Source of the DNA: Oxalobacteraceae sp. CFBP 8761
Lineage (GTDB): Bacteria > Pseudomonadota > Gammaproteobacteria > Burkholderiales > Burkholderiaceae_D
Direction of reading: 5' to 3'
DNA length: 64,000 nt
Assembly (NCBI GenBank): GCA_014841595.1
Contig: JACYUE010000006.1
Location: 48,745 to 112,744, forward strand
The position numbers were made by a program, and so were the translations under genes. The notes under the pieces were generated by a model that was given only the letters and a program-made list of their open reading frames with translations, had not been told where the DNA came from and made no database searches. Positions 29,929 through 37,687 of the stretch are shown here, piece by piece; position 1 is the stretch's first letter; the number at the start of each line of letters is the position of its first letter.

Positions 29929-31620
29929 TCAACGCTCGATCATGAACACCGGATACCGGCGCCACTCCGGCTCGCGGTAGCGCGCGCAATTGGCGAAGAT
30001 GAAGTCCAGCACCGCTTCCTGGTTCGTCAGCAAGCCGGGATGTGCGCCCTTCCACTGTTCAAACTTCGCTGCCAATTCTGGCTCCTGCGCCAGCAGCCGC
30101 TCGGCCTCGTCCTCGAACACATATTCCGAATACGCTTCCTTCTTTTCCAGCACGCTGTTGAAGAAGCCCCAGCGGAAGAAGCTGTCGTGCGCCAGCGGCT
30201 CGAGCGTCTCGACCGCGTAGCGCGCATTGTCCTGGTCCAGCGGCACCAAATAATCCCCGGCGCGCAGCTGCACGCTGGCGTGACGCCGTTCGAGCACCAC
30301 GTCGTCATGGAACATGTGGCCTTCGTACGCCGTGGGGCGTGAGGTCACGCTGTCGATCTGGTAGTACGCAACCTGCTGCATGCGGTCGGCGTCGATGCGC
30401 TCCATGCGCACGCCATTCCATTCCAGGCGCTCGATCGCTTCACGCCACTGCTGCGGCACCACGTACGCCTGCGGCGCCGGCACAGTCACATCGACCGGGA
30501 AGCGGTTGTAATAGGCGATATCGCGTTCCCAGACGCTGCTGCGGTCGTAGTACAGGCGCGTGTAGTCGCCCAGCAGGCTCTTTTTATACTTGGCTTCATA
30601 CCCTTTGAAGCGGAAGCTCGACGGATTGGCCTCGTCCATCTTCCAGCGCACCGGCCACTCGGCCTGCGTGCGGCCCGCGTCCTTGGCCGCGCGGCGCAGC
30701 GCCTGGATGCGCGGGGCGTTCTGCACGGTAAAGGCCAGTGCGACGTCGACCAGCGCGCGCATCGATTCGTAGCGGTCCCGGAACGGCTTGAGCATGTGCG
30801 TCTCGGGCATGAAGCCGATCGTGTGGTGCAGCGCCGCGTAGCCGGTCGAGAAACGCGCGGTTTCCAGAAATTCGGCGATGCCGTGGTCGGGGCTGTCCTG
30901 CACCGGGTTCACGTATGGACAGGTCGGCCAGCCGCGCGCATCCATCCCGGCGTACATCGCGGGCAGCATCTCGGCGCGCAGGAACTCGCCCAGGCCCCCA
31001 CCGAGCTTGTCGGCCTGCGTGTGGATCAGCGTCATCGTGTAGCTGTAGTCGGCGCCATTGGACGTGTGGGTGTCGACCATCACGTCCGGGTCCCAGGCCG
31101 TGAACAATTCGTTGAACACGCGCGCCGTGAGCGTGTCGCACTTGACGAAGTCGCGGTTCAGGTCGAGGTGGCGGCTGTTGCCACGGAAGCCGAACTGCTC
31201 CGGTCCGTCCTGGTTCACGCGCGACGTGTCGGCGCGGTTGAAGGCGCCGTCGACGTTGTACAGCGGGACAAACAGGAACACGGTCGTGCCCAATGCAGCC
31301 AGGCGCTCCGGCTCGACGCAAAAGTCGCGCACCAGCGCCATGCAGCCATCGACGCCTTCCGGCTCGCCCGGGTGGATGCCATTGTTGTTGAAGAAGACCG
31401 CGCGCCCGGCGGCCTTGATCGCGGCGCGGTCGAACACACCGTCGCTGCTGACCACGCCGGCATGGATCGGCACGCCGGCATCGGACACGCCCACCTGCTC
31501 GAAGCGCAGCACCGCCGGATACTGGCGCGCGAGGTCCTCGTACCAGGCGATGCAGTCGGCCCAGGTGGTGGTCTGGTTCAGGTTGCCTTGTTCGTAGGGC
31601 GTGAGGGGTGCAGTAGCCAT
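29929..31620 (-). CDS. M14-family zinc carboxypeptidase, cytoplasmic
   Basis: A 563-residue M14 peptidase without a signal peptide. Zinc and catalytic motifs are visible: HPGE (ligands His and Glu) near residue 85, NSRHLDLNRDF near 150, the third ligand in VDTHTSNGADYS near 185, and the catalytic Glu probably in MPETHML. The C-terminal half (about 330-563) has no recognised domain. It starts 27 bp after the NarX-like kinase gene on the same strand, so it may be the last gene of the response regulator - binding protein - kinase unit, and could be its output gene. Its substrate is unknown. Confidence 0.82.
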   Translation of the reverse strand: MATAPLTPYEQGNLNQTTTWADCIAWYEDLARQYPAVLRFEQVGVSDAGVPIHAGVVSSDGVFDRAAIKAAGRAVFFNNNGIHPGEPEGVDGCMALVRDFCVEPERLAALGTTVFLFVPLYNVDGAFNRADTSRVNQDGPEQFGFRGNSRHLDLNRDFVKCDTLTARVFNELFTAWDPDVMVDTHTSNGADYSYTMTLIHTQADKLGGGLGEFLRAEMLPAMYAGMDARGWPTCPYVNPVQDSPDHGIAEFLETARFSTGYAALHHTIGFMPETHMLKPFRDRYESMRALVDVALAFTVQNAPRIQALRRAAKDAGRTQAEWPVRWKMDEANPSSFRFKGYEAKYKKSLLGDYTRLYYDRSSVWERDIAYYNRFPVDVTVPAPQAYVVPQQWREAIERLEWNGVRMERIDADRMQQVAYYQIDSVTSRPTAYEGHMFHDDVVLERRHASVQLRAGDYLVPLDQDNARYAVETLEPLAHDSFFRWGFFNSVLEKKEAYSEYVFEDEAERLLAQEPELAAKFEQWKGAHPGLLTNQEAVLDFIFANCARYREPEWRRYPVFMIER

Positions 31621-31647
31621 GGAGTTCTTCGCTAATAAAGGTGATGC

Positions 31648-33204
31648 TTACAGGATGACGCCGGGGGGTGTGGCAGGCGCAGTCGCGGTTGGCGCAGTGG
31701 GCGCGGCCGGCGCCGGCGGCGCCAGTGTCAATGGCAGGGCGATGGCGACATCGGTGCCTTCGCCGGGACTCGAGCGCACCTCGATCGTGCCGTGCAGCGC
31801 GTAGGCGCGCTCGCGCATGCCGATGATGCCGATCCCTTCGGAGGCGCTGGCCGTGTCGAAGCCGGCGCCATCGTCGACCACGCGGATGCGCAGCATGCCC
31901 TTGCCTTCGTCAAGCAGCAGGCTGACGTGCGCCGAGCGCGCCGCAGCGTGCTTCATGACGTTCGACAGCGCTTCCTGCACGATGCGGTAGGCCGAAATGG
32001 CCAGCTCGTTGGACAGGCGCGCGAAGTCGCCTTCGCTGTGCAGGTCGAAGCGGCAGCCAGATGTAGTGTCGTAATGGCGCACCATCTCTTCGACCGCACC
32101 GTGCAGGCCGAGCATGTCGAGCACCTCGGGCCGCAGGCGACGCACCAGGCGCCGGCCGTTGGCGTACAGGTCGAGCGCGAGCTTGGTGATGGCTTCGGAC
32201 TTGCGCTTGATTTCCACCACCTCGGGGCCGGCAGGCGCCTTGGCCGCCAGCAGGCCGATCGCCTGCGCCTCGAGGCGCGCCGCAATCAGCGACGCATTGA
32301 GTTCGTCGTGGATCTCGACCGCGATGCTCTTGCGCTCGTCCTCGATGATCTCGTTGACCTTCTGGATCAGTTTGCGCTTGTCGGCATCGGCGCGCAGCGC
32401 TTCGTTGCGCGAGGCGAGCAGGTCGCGCGTGCGCTCGGCCACCTTGTTTTCGAGGTCGCGCTTGGATTCACCCAGCGCCAGCGACATCTCGCCGATCGAC
32501 GACTGCAGCTCGCCGATCTCGCCGCCGGTGGTGACCGGCGGATGGACGCGGAAGTTACCGCCCCGGATCTGGCGCAACGTGCCGATCGCCTCGCGCAGCG
32601 GCACGATCAGCGAGCGCGCCAGCACCCAGGCCAGGATGCCGCTGGCGGCCAGCGCCAGCGCCGCCATCGACAGCTCGATCTGGAAGCGGTCGGTCTGCTT
32701 GGCCATCATGTTCGCCGGCGACATCGTCACCCGCACCCAGCCCACCACTTCGGTGGTGAGCGTGGGCGGGCGCGAATCGCTCGACGCCGACACGTGCGGC
32801 GTGCCGTTGTCCGAGAACAGGTTGATCCACACGACCTGCTTGCGGATCGGGGCTTCGTAATAGTGCGACTGGGCGTCGGCGGCCGATTCGGACACCACGC
32901 GCACGGCAGCGCGCCCGCTGCCGTCGATGACATCGACGCGGTAGATGCTGCGGTCGGACTGCACCAGGCCATTGATCGTCAGGCGCAGGTCGGACAGGTT
33001 GCCCGAGATGACGTTGTACTCGGACGTCTCGGACAGCGCGCGCGCCAGAATACGGCCACGCTCGGCCAGTTCTTCGGCCACCTGCGCGCGGTGCGCGTAC
33101 CACGAGTACCAGACAAAGGACGTAAACAGCAGAATCACCGGCAGCATCGTGATGACGGCCATGCGGCGCCCGACACCCCAGCCGCGCCAGAAACGCAGGT
33201 TCAT
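31648..33204 (-). CDS. NarX/DegS-type membrane sensor histidine kinase (HisKA_3)
   Basis: A 518-residue kinase starting at the ATG at 33204, which overlaps the stop of the upstream binding-protein gene (ATGA); a longer frame reaching 33825 is only an overlap with that gene. Order: membrane segment about 15-33, a periplasmic region to about 190, a second membrane segment (about 195-215), a HAMP-like linker, a coiled coil and a HisKA_3 dimerisation domain with the phosphoacceptor in AVEIHDELNASLI near residue 297, then the ATPase domain (EALSNVMKHAAA; VVDDGAGFD; GIIGMRERA). The tail is Ala/Pro/Thr-rich. The partner is the LuxR-type response regulator two genes upstream, and the periplasmic binding protein between them may feed the sensor. 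Confidence 0.9.
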   Translation of the reverse strand: MNLRFWRGWGVGRRMAVITMLPVILLFTSFVWYSWYAHRAQVAEELAERGRILARALSETSEYNVISGNLSDLRLTINGLVQSDRSIYRVDVIDGSGRAAVRVVSESAADAQSHYYEAPIRKQVVWINLFSDNGTPHVSASSDSRPPTLTTEVVGWVRVTMSPANMMAKQTDRFQIELSMAALALAASGILAWVLARSLIVPLREAIGTLRQIRGGNFRVHPPVTTGGEIGELQSSIGEMSLALGESKRDLENKVAERTRDLLASRNEALRADADKRKLIQKVNEIIEDERKSIAVEIHDELNASLIAARLEAQAIGLLAAKAPAGPEVVEIKRKSEAITKLALDLYANGRRLVRRLRPEVLDMLGLHGAVEEMVRHYDTTSGCRFDLHSEGDFARLSNELAISAYRIVQEALSNVMKHAAARSAHVSLLLDEGKGMLRIRVVDDGAGFDTASASEGIGIIGMRERAYALHGTIEVRSSPGEGTDVAIALPLTLAPPAPAAPTAPTATAPATPPGVIL

Positions 33205-34163
33205 CGCGCCGCCGGCGCCGGCGCTGGGCGGGCGAAGTTGCGCGCAACATCCGTCACGCGCAGGTCGAGCGAGCTGGCCACGCCTTCGTTGATGATCGTG
33301 CGGAAGTAGCGCGGGAACTGCGGCGCAGGCAGTTCGCCCGTGCGCACGAAATCGGCCGTGAGCTCGGCTACCTGAGCGTTGATCTCTTCGACTTCCGAAT
33401 ACGTGGTGGCCAGCGCACCGACCTTGACCATGTCGGCCGAAAAACCGATCACGCCCTGCTTGCGGCGGTAGGTCGAGAGCAGGATGTTGCGCACGTTTTC
33501 GGCGTTGTAGATGTCGCTGTCGGGCAGCGCCAGCAGCGTCTCGGCGCGCGTCATGCTGTTCAGCGTGTGATTCAGGTCGTCGCCCGGCGTGAACATCTGG
33601 ATCTCGGTGGCGTCGTGCAGCACCGGACGCAGGAAGGCGGTGTCGGGGCCGAGCAGCACGCCCACGCGCACGGGGCGGCCGTACACGAGTTCGGCCAGGC
33701 GCATCTGGTCGTTGGGCGCCGGCTCGGCGTACACCGCCGTGATGGCCACGCGGCGGGGTTTGGGCAGGCGCGCCGTCAGGCCGCGCCACACCTGGCTCGA
33801 CGTATAGGCCGAGATGACGACGCAATCGCAGCGCCGCGACAGCGCATCGCGCAGCGCGGTCGGGCCGATCGCGATATAGAGCATGCGGCGCTTTTGCGCG
33901 AGCTCGGTGCGAAACGCGGCGAACGTCGGCACCAGGCGCTTGTACAGGTCGTCGACGATGCGGTGCGTGACCGCGCTGTCGTCGCCGGTGATGATCTGGA
34001 AGCGGTAGCCCTGCACTTCTTCGCGCTCGCGCTCCGTTTGCGGGGCCTGCGCGGCGTGGACCGCATGGGCGCCGGTGGCGGCCAATGCCAGCGTCATGGC
34101 GATCAGCGGGACCAGTGAACGCGCGCGTGAAGCGTTCTGCATCCGGCGCAGGAGCTTGGCCAT
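33201..34163 (-). CDS. Periplasmic ABC-type binding protein linked to a two-component system
   Basis: A 320-residue exported protein (signal region about 1-38, ending AVHAAQ). Its body (YIAIGPTALRDALSR; CVVISAYTSSQVW; VAITAVYAEPAPNDQMRLAEL) resembles the TrpX/YtfQ-like ABC substrate-binding proteins. It sits between the response regulator (3-bp gap) and the sensor kinase (4-bp overlap), and no permease or ATPase gene is present. The layout suggests a ligand-capturing accessory sensor rather than a transporter subunit. The ligand is unknown. Confidence 0.7.
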   Translation of the reverse strand: MAKLLRRMQNASRARSLVPLIAMTLALAATGAHAVHAAQAPQTEREREEVQGYRFQIITGDDSAVTHRIVDDLYKRLVPTFAAFRTELAQKRRMLYIAIGPTALRDALSRRCDCVVISAYTSSQVWRGLTARLPKPRRVAITAVYAEPAPNDQMRLAELVYGRPVRVGVLLGPDTAFLRPVLHDATEIQMFTPGDDLNHTLNSMTRAETLLALPDSDIYNAENVRNILLSTYRRKQGVIGFSADMVKVGALATTYSEVEEINAQVAELTADFVRTGELPAPQFPRYFRTIINEGVASSLDLRVTDVARNFARPAPAPAAR

Positions 34164-34166
34164 CGC

Positions 34167-34817
34167 TTACGGCTCGATCAGACCGTGCTTGACGGCCAGT
34201 AGCGTGATGCTGGCCTGGCGGTGCACGCCCAGCTTTTCCTTGATCGACTGGCTGATATTGCTGATGGTCTTGGTCGACAAGTCGAGCCGTTCGGCGATTT
34301 CGGCGTTGGTCATGCCCTCGGCCATGAACTTGAAGATTTCCAGGCCACGCTCATCGAGCTGCGACTGCGGCGTGACTTCGCCGCGCACGGCCATGCTGGC
34401 CAGGCGCGAGGCGATATGCGGCAGGAAGTACAGCTTGCCCTCGTGCGCGTGACGCACGGCGGTGGCCAGGTCGGCCGGGTCGCAATCCTTGGTGACGAAG
34501 GCGTGGGCGCCGAGGCGGTAGGTTTCCTTGATCAGACTATCCTGGTCAAACTGGCTGAGAAAAACGATCTTGGCCGACGGATCGGACTTGAGGATGGCCT
34601 GGGCCGCATCCATGCCGGTCAGCTCGGTGCCAAAGCGCATGTCGAGCACGGCGACGTCGGGCTGCTCGGCCGCGTACAGCGCGGTGGCCTCGCTCGGGGT
34701 CTTGGCCTGGCCCACCACCTGCATGCCGGCCGCTTCGAGCGACATGGCAAAACCGGTCATGACGATGGGGTGATCGTCGGCCAGCATGACGCGGATGGGT
34801 TTGTTCTGATCTGCCAA
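34167..34817 (-). CDS. NarL/LuxR-type response regulator
   Basis: A 216-residue response regulator. I chose the TTG at 34817 (reads MADQNKPIRVMLADDHP) because AGGAGA lies six bases upstream; an in-frame ATG at 34886 would add 23 residues without homology to the fold. The receiver domain has the acidic pair ADDHP, phospho-acceptor Asp59 (VAVLDMRF) and Lys in FVTKD. The C-terminal GerE/LuxR helix-turn-helix (MTNAEIAERLDLSTKTISN) is near residues 172-190. It is the first gene of the unit with the binding protein, the kinase and probably the M14 peptidase. Confidence 0.9.
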   Translation of the reverse strand: MADQNKPIRVMLADDHPIVMTGFAMSLEAAGMQVVGQAKTPSEATALYAAEQPDVAVLDMRFGTELTGMDAAQAILKSDPSAKIVFLSQFDQDSLIKETYRLGAHAFVTKDCDPADLATAVRHAHEGKLYFLPHIASRLASMAVRGEVTPQSQLDERGLEIFKFMAEGMTNAEIAERLDLSTKTISNISQSIKEKLGVHRQASITLLAVKHGLIEP

Positions 34818-35070
34818 TTTGTTCTCCTGGCGCGGGGGCCTGTGGTGCACATGCGTTGCGCGTGCGGTGCCTGGTGCGGCATGCACGGCCGGGGCAATGG
34901 GCCCCGGGAATAGAGGGGAATTATTTCACACAACGGGCAGGGAAGCGATGGGTAAAAAGGCGGATACAGCATGCGATGCGCAGTGAGACTGTGCATTGAT
35001 TGGACGTGCGGGAAACATCGTCGCATCATCAACAACCTGCTAGAAGAACTAAATTTACTTCATTATGGAT

Positions 35071-35099
35071 TTGCAAATTGCTAGGCTCTAGCATATATT
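35071..35099 (+). promoter_or_regulatory. Strong sigma-70-like promoter with dyad operator in the spacer
   Basis: TTGCAA (35071-35076) and TATATT (35094-35099) are separated by exactly 17 bp. The spacer carries the perfect dyad TGCTAG-GCT-CTAGCA (35079-35093), a likely repressor or activator site, and the -35 is embedded in the palindrome ATTTGCAAAT. Transcription would begin near 35106 and read into a small ORF and a terminator. The rest of 34818-35070 shows no gene. Confidence 0.55.
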
Positions 35100-35150
35100 G
35101 ATTCCATCAGCGGTAGATATGCACCCTTCACAACACGCAGGAAGGTCGAT

Positions 35151-35243
35151 ATGCATTGTCCTCATATTCAAGATGGCGTCGGTAGCAAGCCGGCAAGTTT
35201 GCCCTCATCGCCGGACCTGACCTGTGTCTGGACACTCAAGTAG
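35151..35243 (+). CDS. Possible 30-residue leader or small peptide
   Basis: A short frame, MHCPHIQDGVGSKPASLPSS and ten more residues, with a strong Shine-Dalgarno AGGAAGG five bases before the ATG. It lies between a well-formed promoter (35071-35099) and a Rho-independent terminator (35262-35293). Two readings are possible: an independent small protein or sRNA gene of about 190 nt, or a leader peptide of an attenuator controlling the downstream M28-like gene at 35326. It is not rich in one amino acid, which argues against classical amino-acid attenuation. Not recognised from any family. Confidence 0.4.
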   Translation: MHCPHIQDGVGSKPASLPSSPDLTCVWTLK

Positions 35244-35261
35244 TCAAATCCGCCGTCCTTC

Positions 35262-35293
35262 GCCCGCCCCTCTTGACCCGGCGGGCTTTTTTT
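35262..35293 (+). terminator. Rho-independent terminator 33 bp before the M28-like gene
   Basis: GCCCGCC (35262-35268) pairs with GGCGGGC (35280-35286), followed by seven T. It lies between the leader promoter and the start codon at 35326. It either ends a short leader RNA or acts as an attenuator. Confidence 0.8.
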
Positions 35294-35325
35294 CGCCCTG
35301 ATGACAAGTGCATGGAGAACAACCG

Positions 35326-37578
35326 ATGGATGCCGTCCGCGCCGTAACACCCGCTTTCCACATCACGGGTTTCAGACATGCCCTTGCCGGCGCTGTCGCA
35401 CTGGCCATACTCGCCGCCCTCGCCTGGCTGGCGCTGGCCCCGCCCGATGTACCCGCGCCTGTCGCATCGGTCGCATCGCCCGCGTGGGATGCGCGCGTGA
35501 CCAACCATCAGCGGGTGCTGGCGGCCAGCCCCCGCTCGATCGGGTGTAGCGACAATGCGCACGCGCGCGCCTATCTGGTGACGCAACTGCGCGCGATGGG
35601 ACTGGCGCCTGGCGTGCAGCGCGCCACCGTACGCACATCGGTTACCCGGCTGTTCGGCGGCATTCATCACACGATCGGGGTCGTGCACAACATCGTCGCG
35701 ACGATTCCGGGTACTGCGCCGGATGCTGCGCGGCGCCCCGCCCTGCTGCTGGCAACCCATTACGACAGCGGCGCGGCGCCGCGTGACGCCCTGCCCGGCG
35801 CGGCCACCGCCAGCGCCCTGCTCGAGACTGCCCGCGCATTGCGCGCCGCCCCGCCGGCCAACGATATCGTGCTGCTGTTTGCCGACGGCGAGCGCGTTGG
35901 CATGCTCGGATCCCGAGGATTTGTCGAACAGCACCCGCTGGCCCGCCGCATCGGCATGGCGCTCCGGTTCGATGGCGCTGTCGACGGTCCGCTACGCATG
36001 CTGGAGGCGAGCAGCGCGGGTGCACCGGCCCTGGCGGGCTGGATGCGGGCGGCGCCCGAGCTGCGTGGCGCATCCGCGAATACGACACTGGCATGGCTGC
36101 TGGGCGACGCGCCCCATATCGGCCCGCTCACCCGGCTCGATGCGCCAGTGCTGCTGTTTGGGGGCGGCGAGCCACGCGCGACCGGCGCTGCGCCGCGTCA
36201 GTTGGGCGACGCCATGCTGCGCCTCGCCCGCGCCTATGGTGCGGCGCCGCTAACACCGGGCGGCCAGGCAGCACACGTCTACTTTTCGCTGCCCATCGTC
36301 GGCCCCGTCCACCACGCGGCGTGGCTGGTGTGGGCGCCGGCGATCCTGTCGTGCCTGATGCTGGCCGGCGCCTGGCGTGGACAGTTCGGCGAAGACGGCG
36401 TGCTGGACGCAGCGCAGGGCGCGTTCGGCGTGTGCTTCCTGCTGCTGGTGGTACGCGTGGGCACCTGGAGCTGGGATAGCGAACTGGCCGCCGCCGGCCT
36501 GGCCGGTGAACACCGGCTGCCTTTGACCGTTGCCGTCGTCACGGCCTGTGTGTTCGTGGCCGGCTTGTACCTGTTGCGGCGCAGTGTCGGCACGGCCGCG
36601 ACGGTGCTCGGCGCGCTGGCCTGGCCGACGCTGATGCTGCTCTCTGCCGCCGTGTTCCTGCCAACGCTCGCCCCGTTGCTGGCCTGGCCGCTGGTGGCGG
36701 CGCTGGGCGCCTTCACGCTGCTGCATACGCGCTGGGGCGAACGGCAAGGTCCAAATATACGCCTGCTGGTGCTGCTGGCCGGCCTGGTGCCGGCCGCGAG
36801 CCTGCTCCCGCCGGCGCTGCGCGATGCATGGATCCTGCTTGCACCGGGCCACATGCATGTTCCGCCGATGCTGATGGCGCTGCCCATGCTGTGCTTTGCC
36901 AGCCCGCTGCTGATGCTGCGAAGCAGGGCCGCCGTCACCGCCGCGCTGGCACTGGCGCTGGCGGCCTGCCTGGCACTGCCCGATAGCACTGCAGCACGAT
37001 ATGAACAGGCTGCAGAACCCGGGAACCTCGAGGGGCTGGTCTATTACAAGGACATGAACTCGTGGCGTGCCTACTGGCTGCTGCCGCAGCAGCCGCTAGA
37101 CGACTGGCGCCGCGACCTGTTCGCAGGCCGCACGAAGCCGACCGTCTTCGTCGAGGTCTTCGGCCTGCGCAGCGCGCCCCAGTGGTACGCGGTCGCGCCG
37201 CGCGACGATGCGATCGCCTTCCCCGAGTGCTTCATCCTGCGCAACCACGTCGGGAACGTACGGCTGGCCAGATTCACGGTGCGCTCGGCCAATCGCGCCC
37301 CGCATATCGCGTTGGCCATGCACGGCGCCAGGGCGCTGCGCTCGCGCGTCGACGGCGTGACGCTCAGCGCGACGGAAAGCGCGTGGTCGCTGTCGCTGTA
37401 CGGGATGCAGGACCGGGTGCTGCAGCTGGAAATCGAAAGTGAACCCAACGAGATCTTCGCCATCACGGTGCAGGAACACATCCCCGGCCTGCCACGGCAT
37501 CTCTTGCCAGCGGACCGGCAAGGCGTGGCGCCGCAGCTGGGCACGACGATGTCGACCGATATCCTGCGGTTTTACTGA
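35326..37578 (+). CDS. M28-like membrane protein with degenerate metal site
   Basis: A 750-residue membrane protein. The ATG at 35326 has GGAGA six bases upstream. A hydrophobic N-terminal segment (about 19-38) is followed by an M28 peptidase-like domain, then 8-9 hydrophobic segments (about 325-560) and a C-terminal soluble region of about 190 residues. Architecture resembles the membrane M28 proteins of the ERMP1/Fxna kind. Against the family pattern, the first ligand is kept (ATHYDSG near 146), but the loop with the bridging Asp is shortened (PGAATASALLE) and the Glu-Glu pair reads Glu-Arg (DGERVG near 187). Peptidase activity is therefore doubtful; a binding or scaffold role is possible. 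An intact M28 gene follows 109 bp later. Confidence 0.78.
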   Translation: MDAVRAVTPAFHITGFRHALAGAVALAILAALAWLALAPPDVPAPVASVASPAWDARVTNHQRVLAASPRSIGCSDNAHARAYLVTQLRAMGLAPGVQRATVRTSVTRLFGGIHHTIGVVHNIVATIPGTAPDAARRPALLLATHYDSGAAPRDALPGAATASALLETARALRAAPPANDIVLLFADGERVGMLGSRGFVEQHPLARRIGMALRFDGAVDGPLRMLEASSAGAPALAGWMRAAPELRGASANTTLAWLLGDAPHIGPLTRLDAPVLLFGGGEPRATGAAPRQLGDAMLRLARAYGAAPLTPGGQAAHVYFSLPIVGPVHHAAWLVWAPAILSCLMLAGAWRGQFGEDGVLDAAQGAFGVCFLLLVVRVGTWSWDSELAAAGLAGEHRLPLTVAVVTACVFVAGLYLLRRSVGTAATVLGALAWPTLMLLSAAVFLPTLAPLLAWPLVAALGAFTLLHTRWGERQGPNIRLLVLLAGLVPAASLLPPALRDAWILLAPGHMHVPPMLMALPMLCFASPLLMLRSRAAVTAALALALAACLALPDSTAARYEQAAEPGNLEGLVYYKDMNSWRAYWLLPQQPLDDWRRDLFAGRTKPTVFVEVFGLRSAPQWYAVAPRDDAIAFPECFILRNHVGNVRLARFTVRSANRAPHIALAMHGARALRSRVDGVTLSATESAWSLSLYGMQDRVLQLEIESEPNEIFAITVQEHIPGLPRHLLPADRQGVAPQLGTTMSTDILRFY

Positions 37579-37687
37579 CAAGTTGTCATAAAATGGCCGC
37601 GCGCGCCACGAGTGCGCCCTTCCCGATGAATGGCTTGATTAACCATGCAGCGTCAACTTCGCAGCATTCACTTCGCAGCAGGACTCC

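Noticed and set aside
31648..33825. A 725-codon version of the NarX-like kinase
   Set aside because: The extra N-terminal part is the upstream binding-protein gene read in another frame; the ATG at 33204 overlaps that gene's stop and opens the membrane segment.
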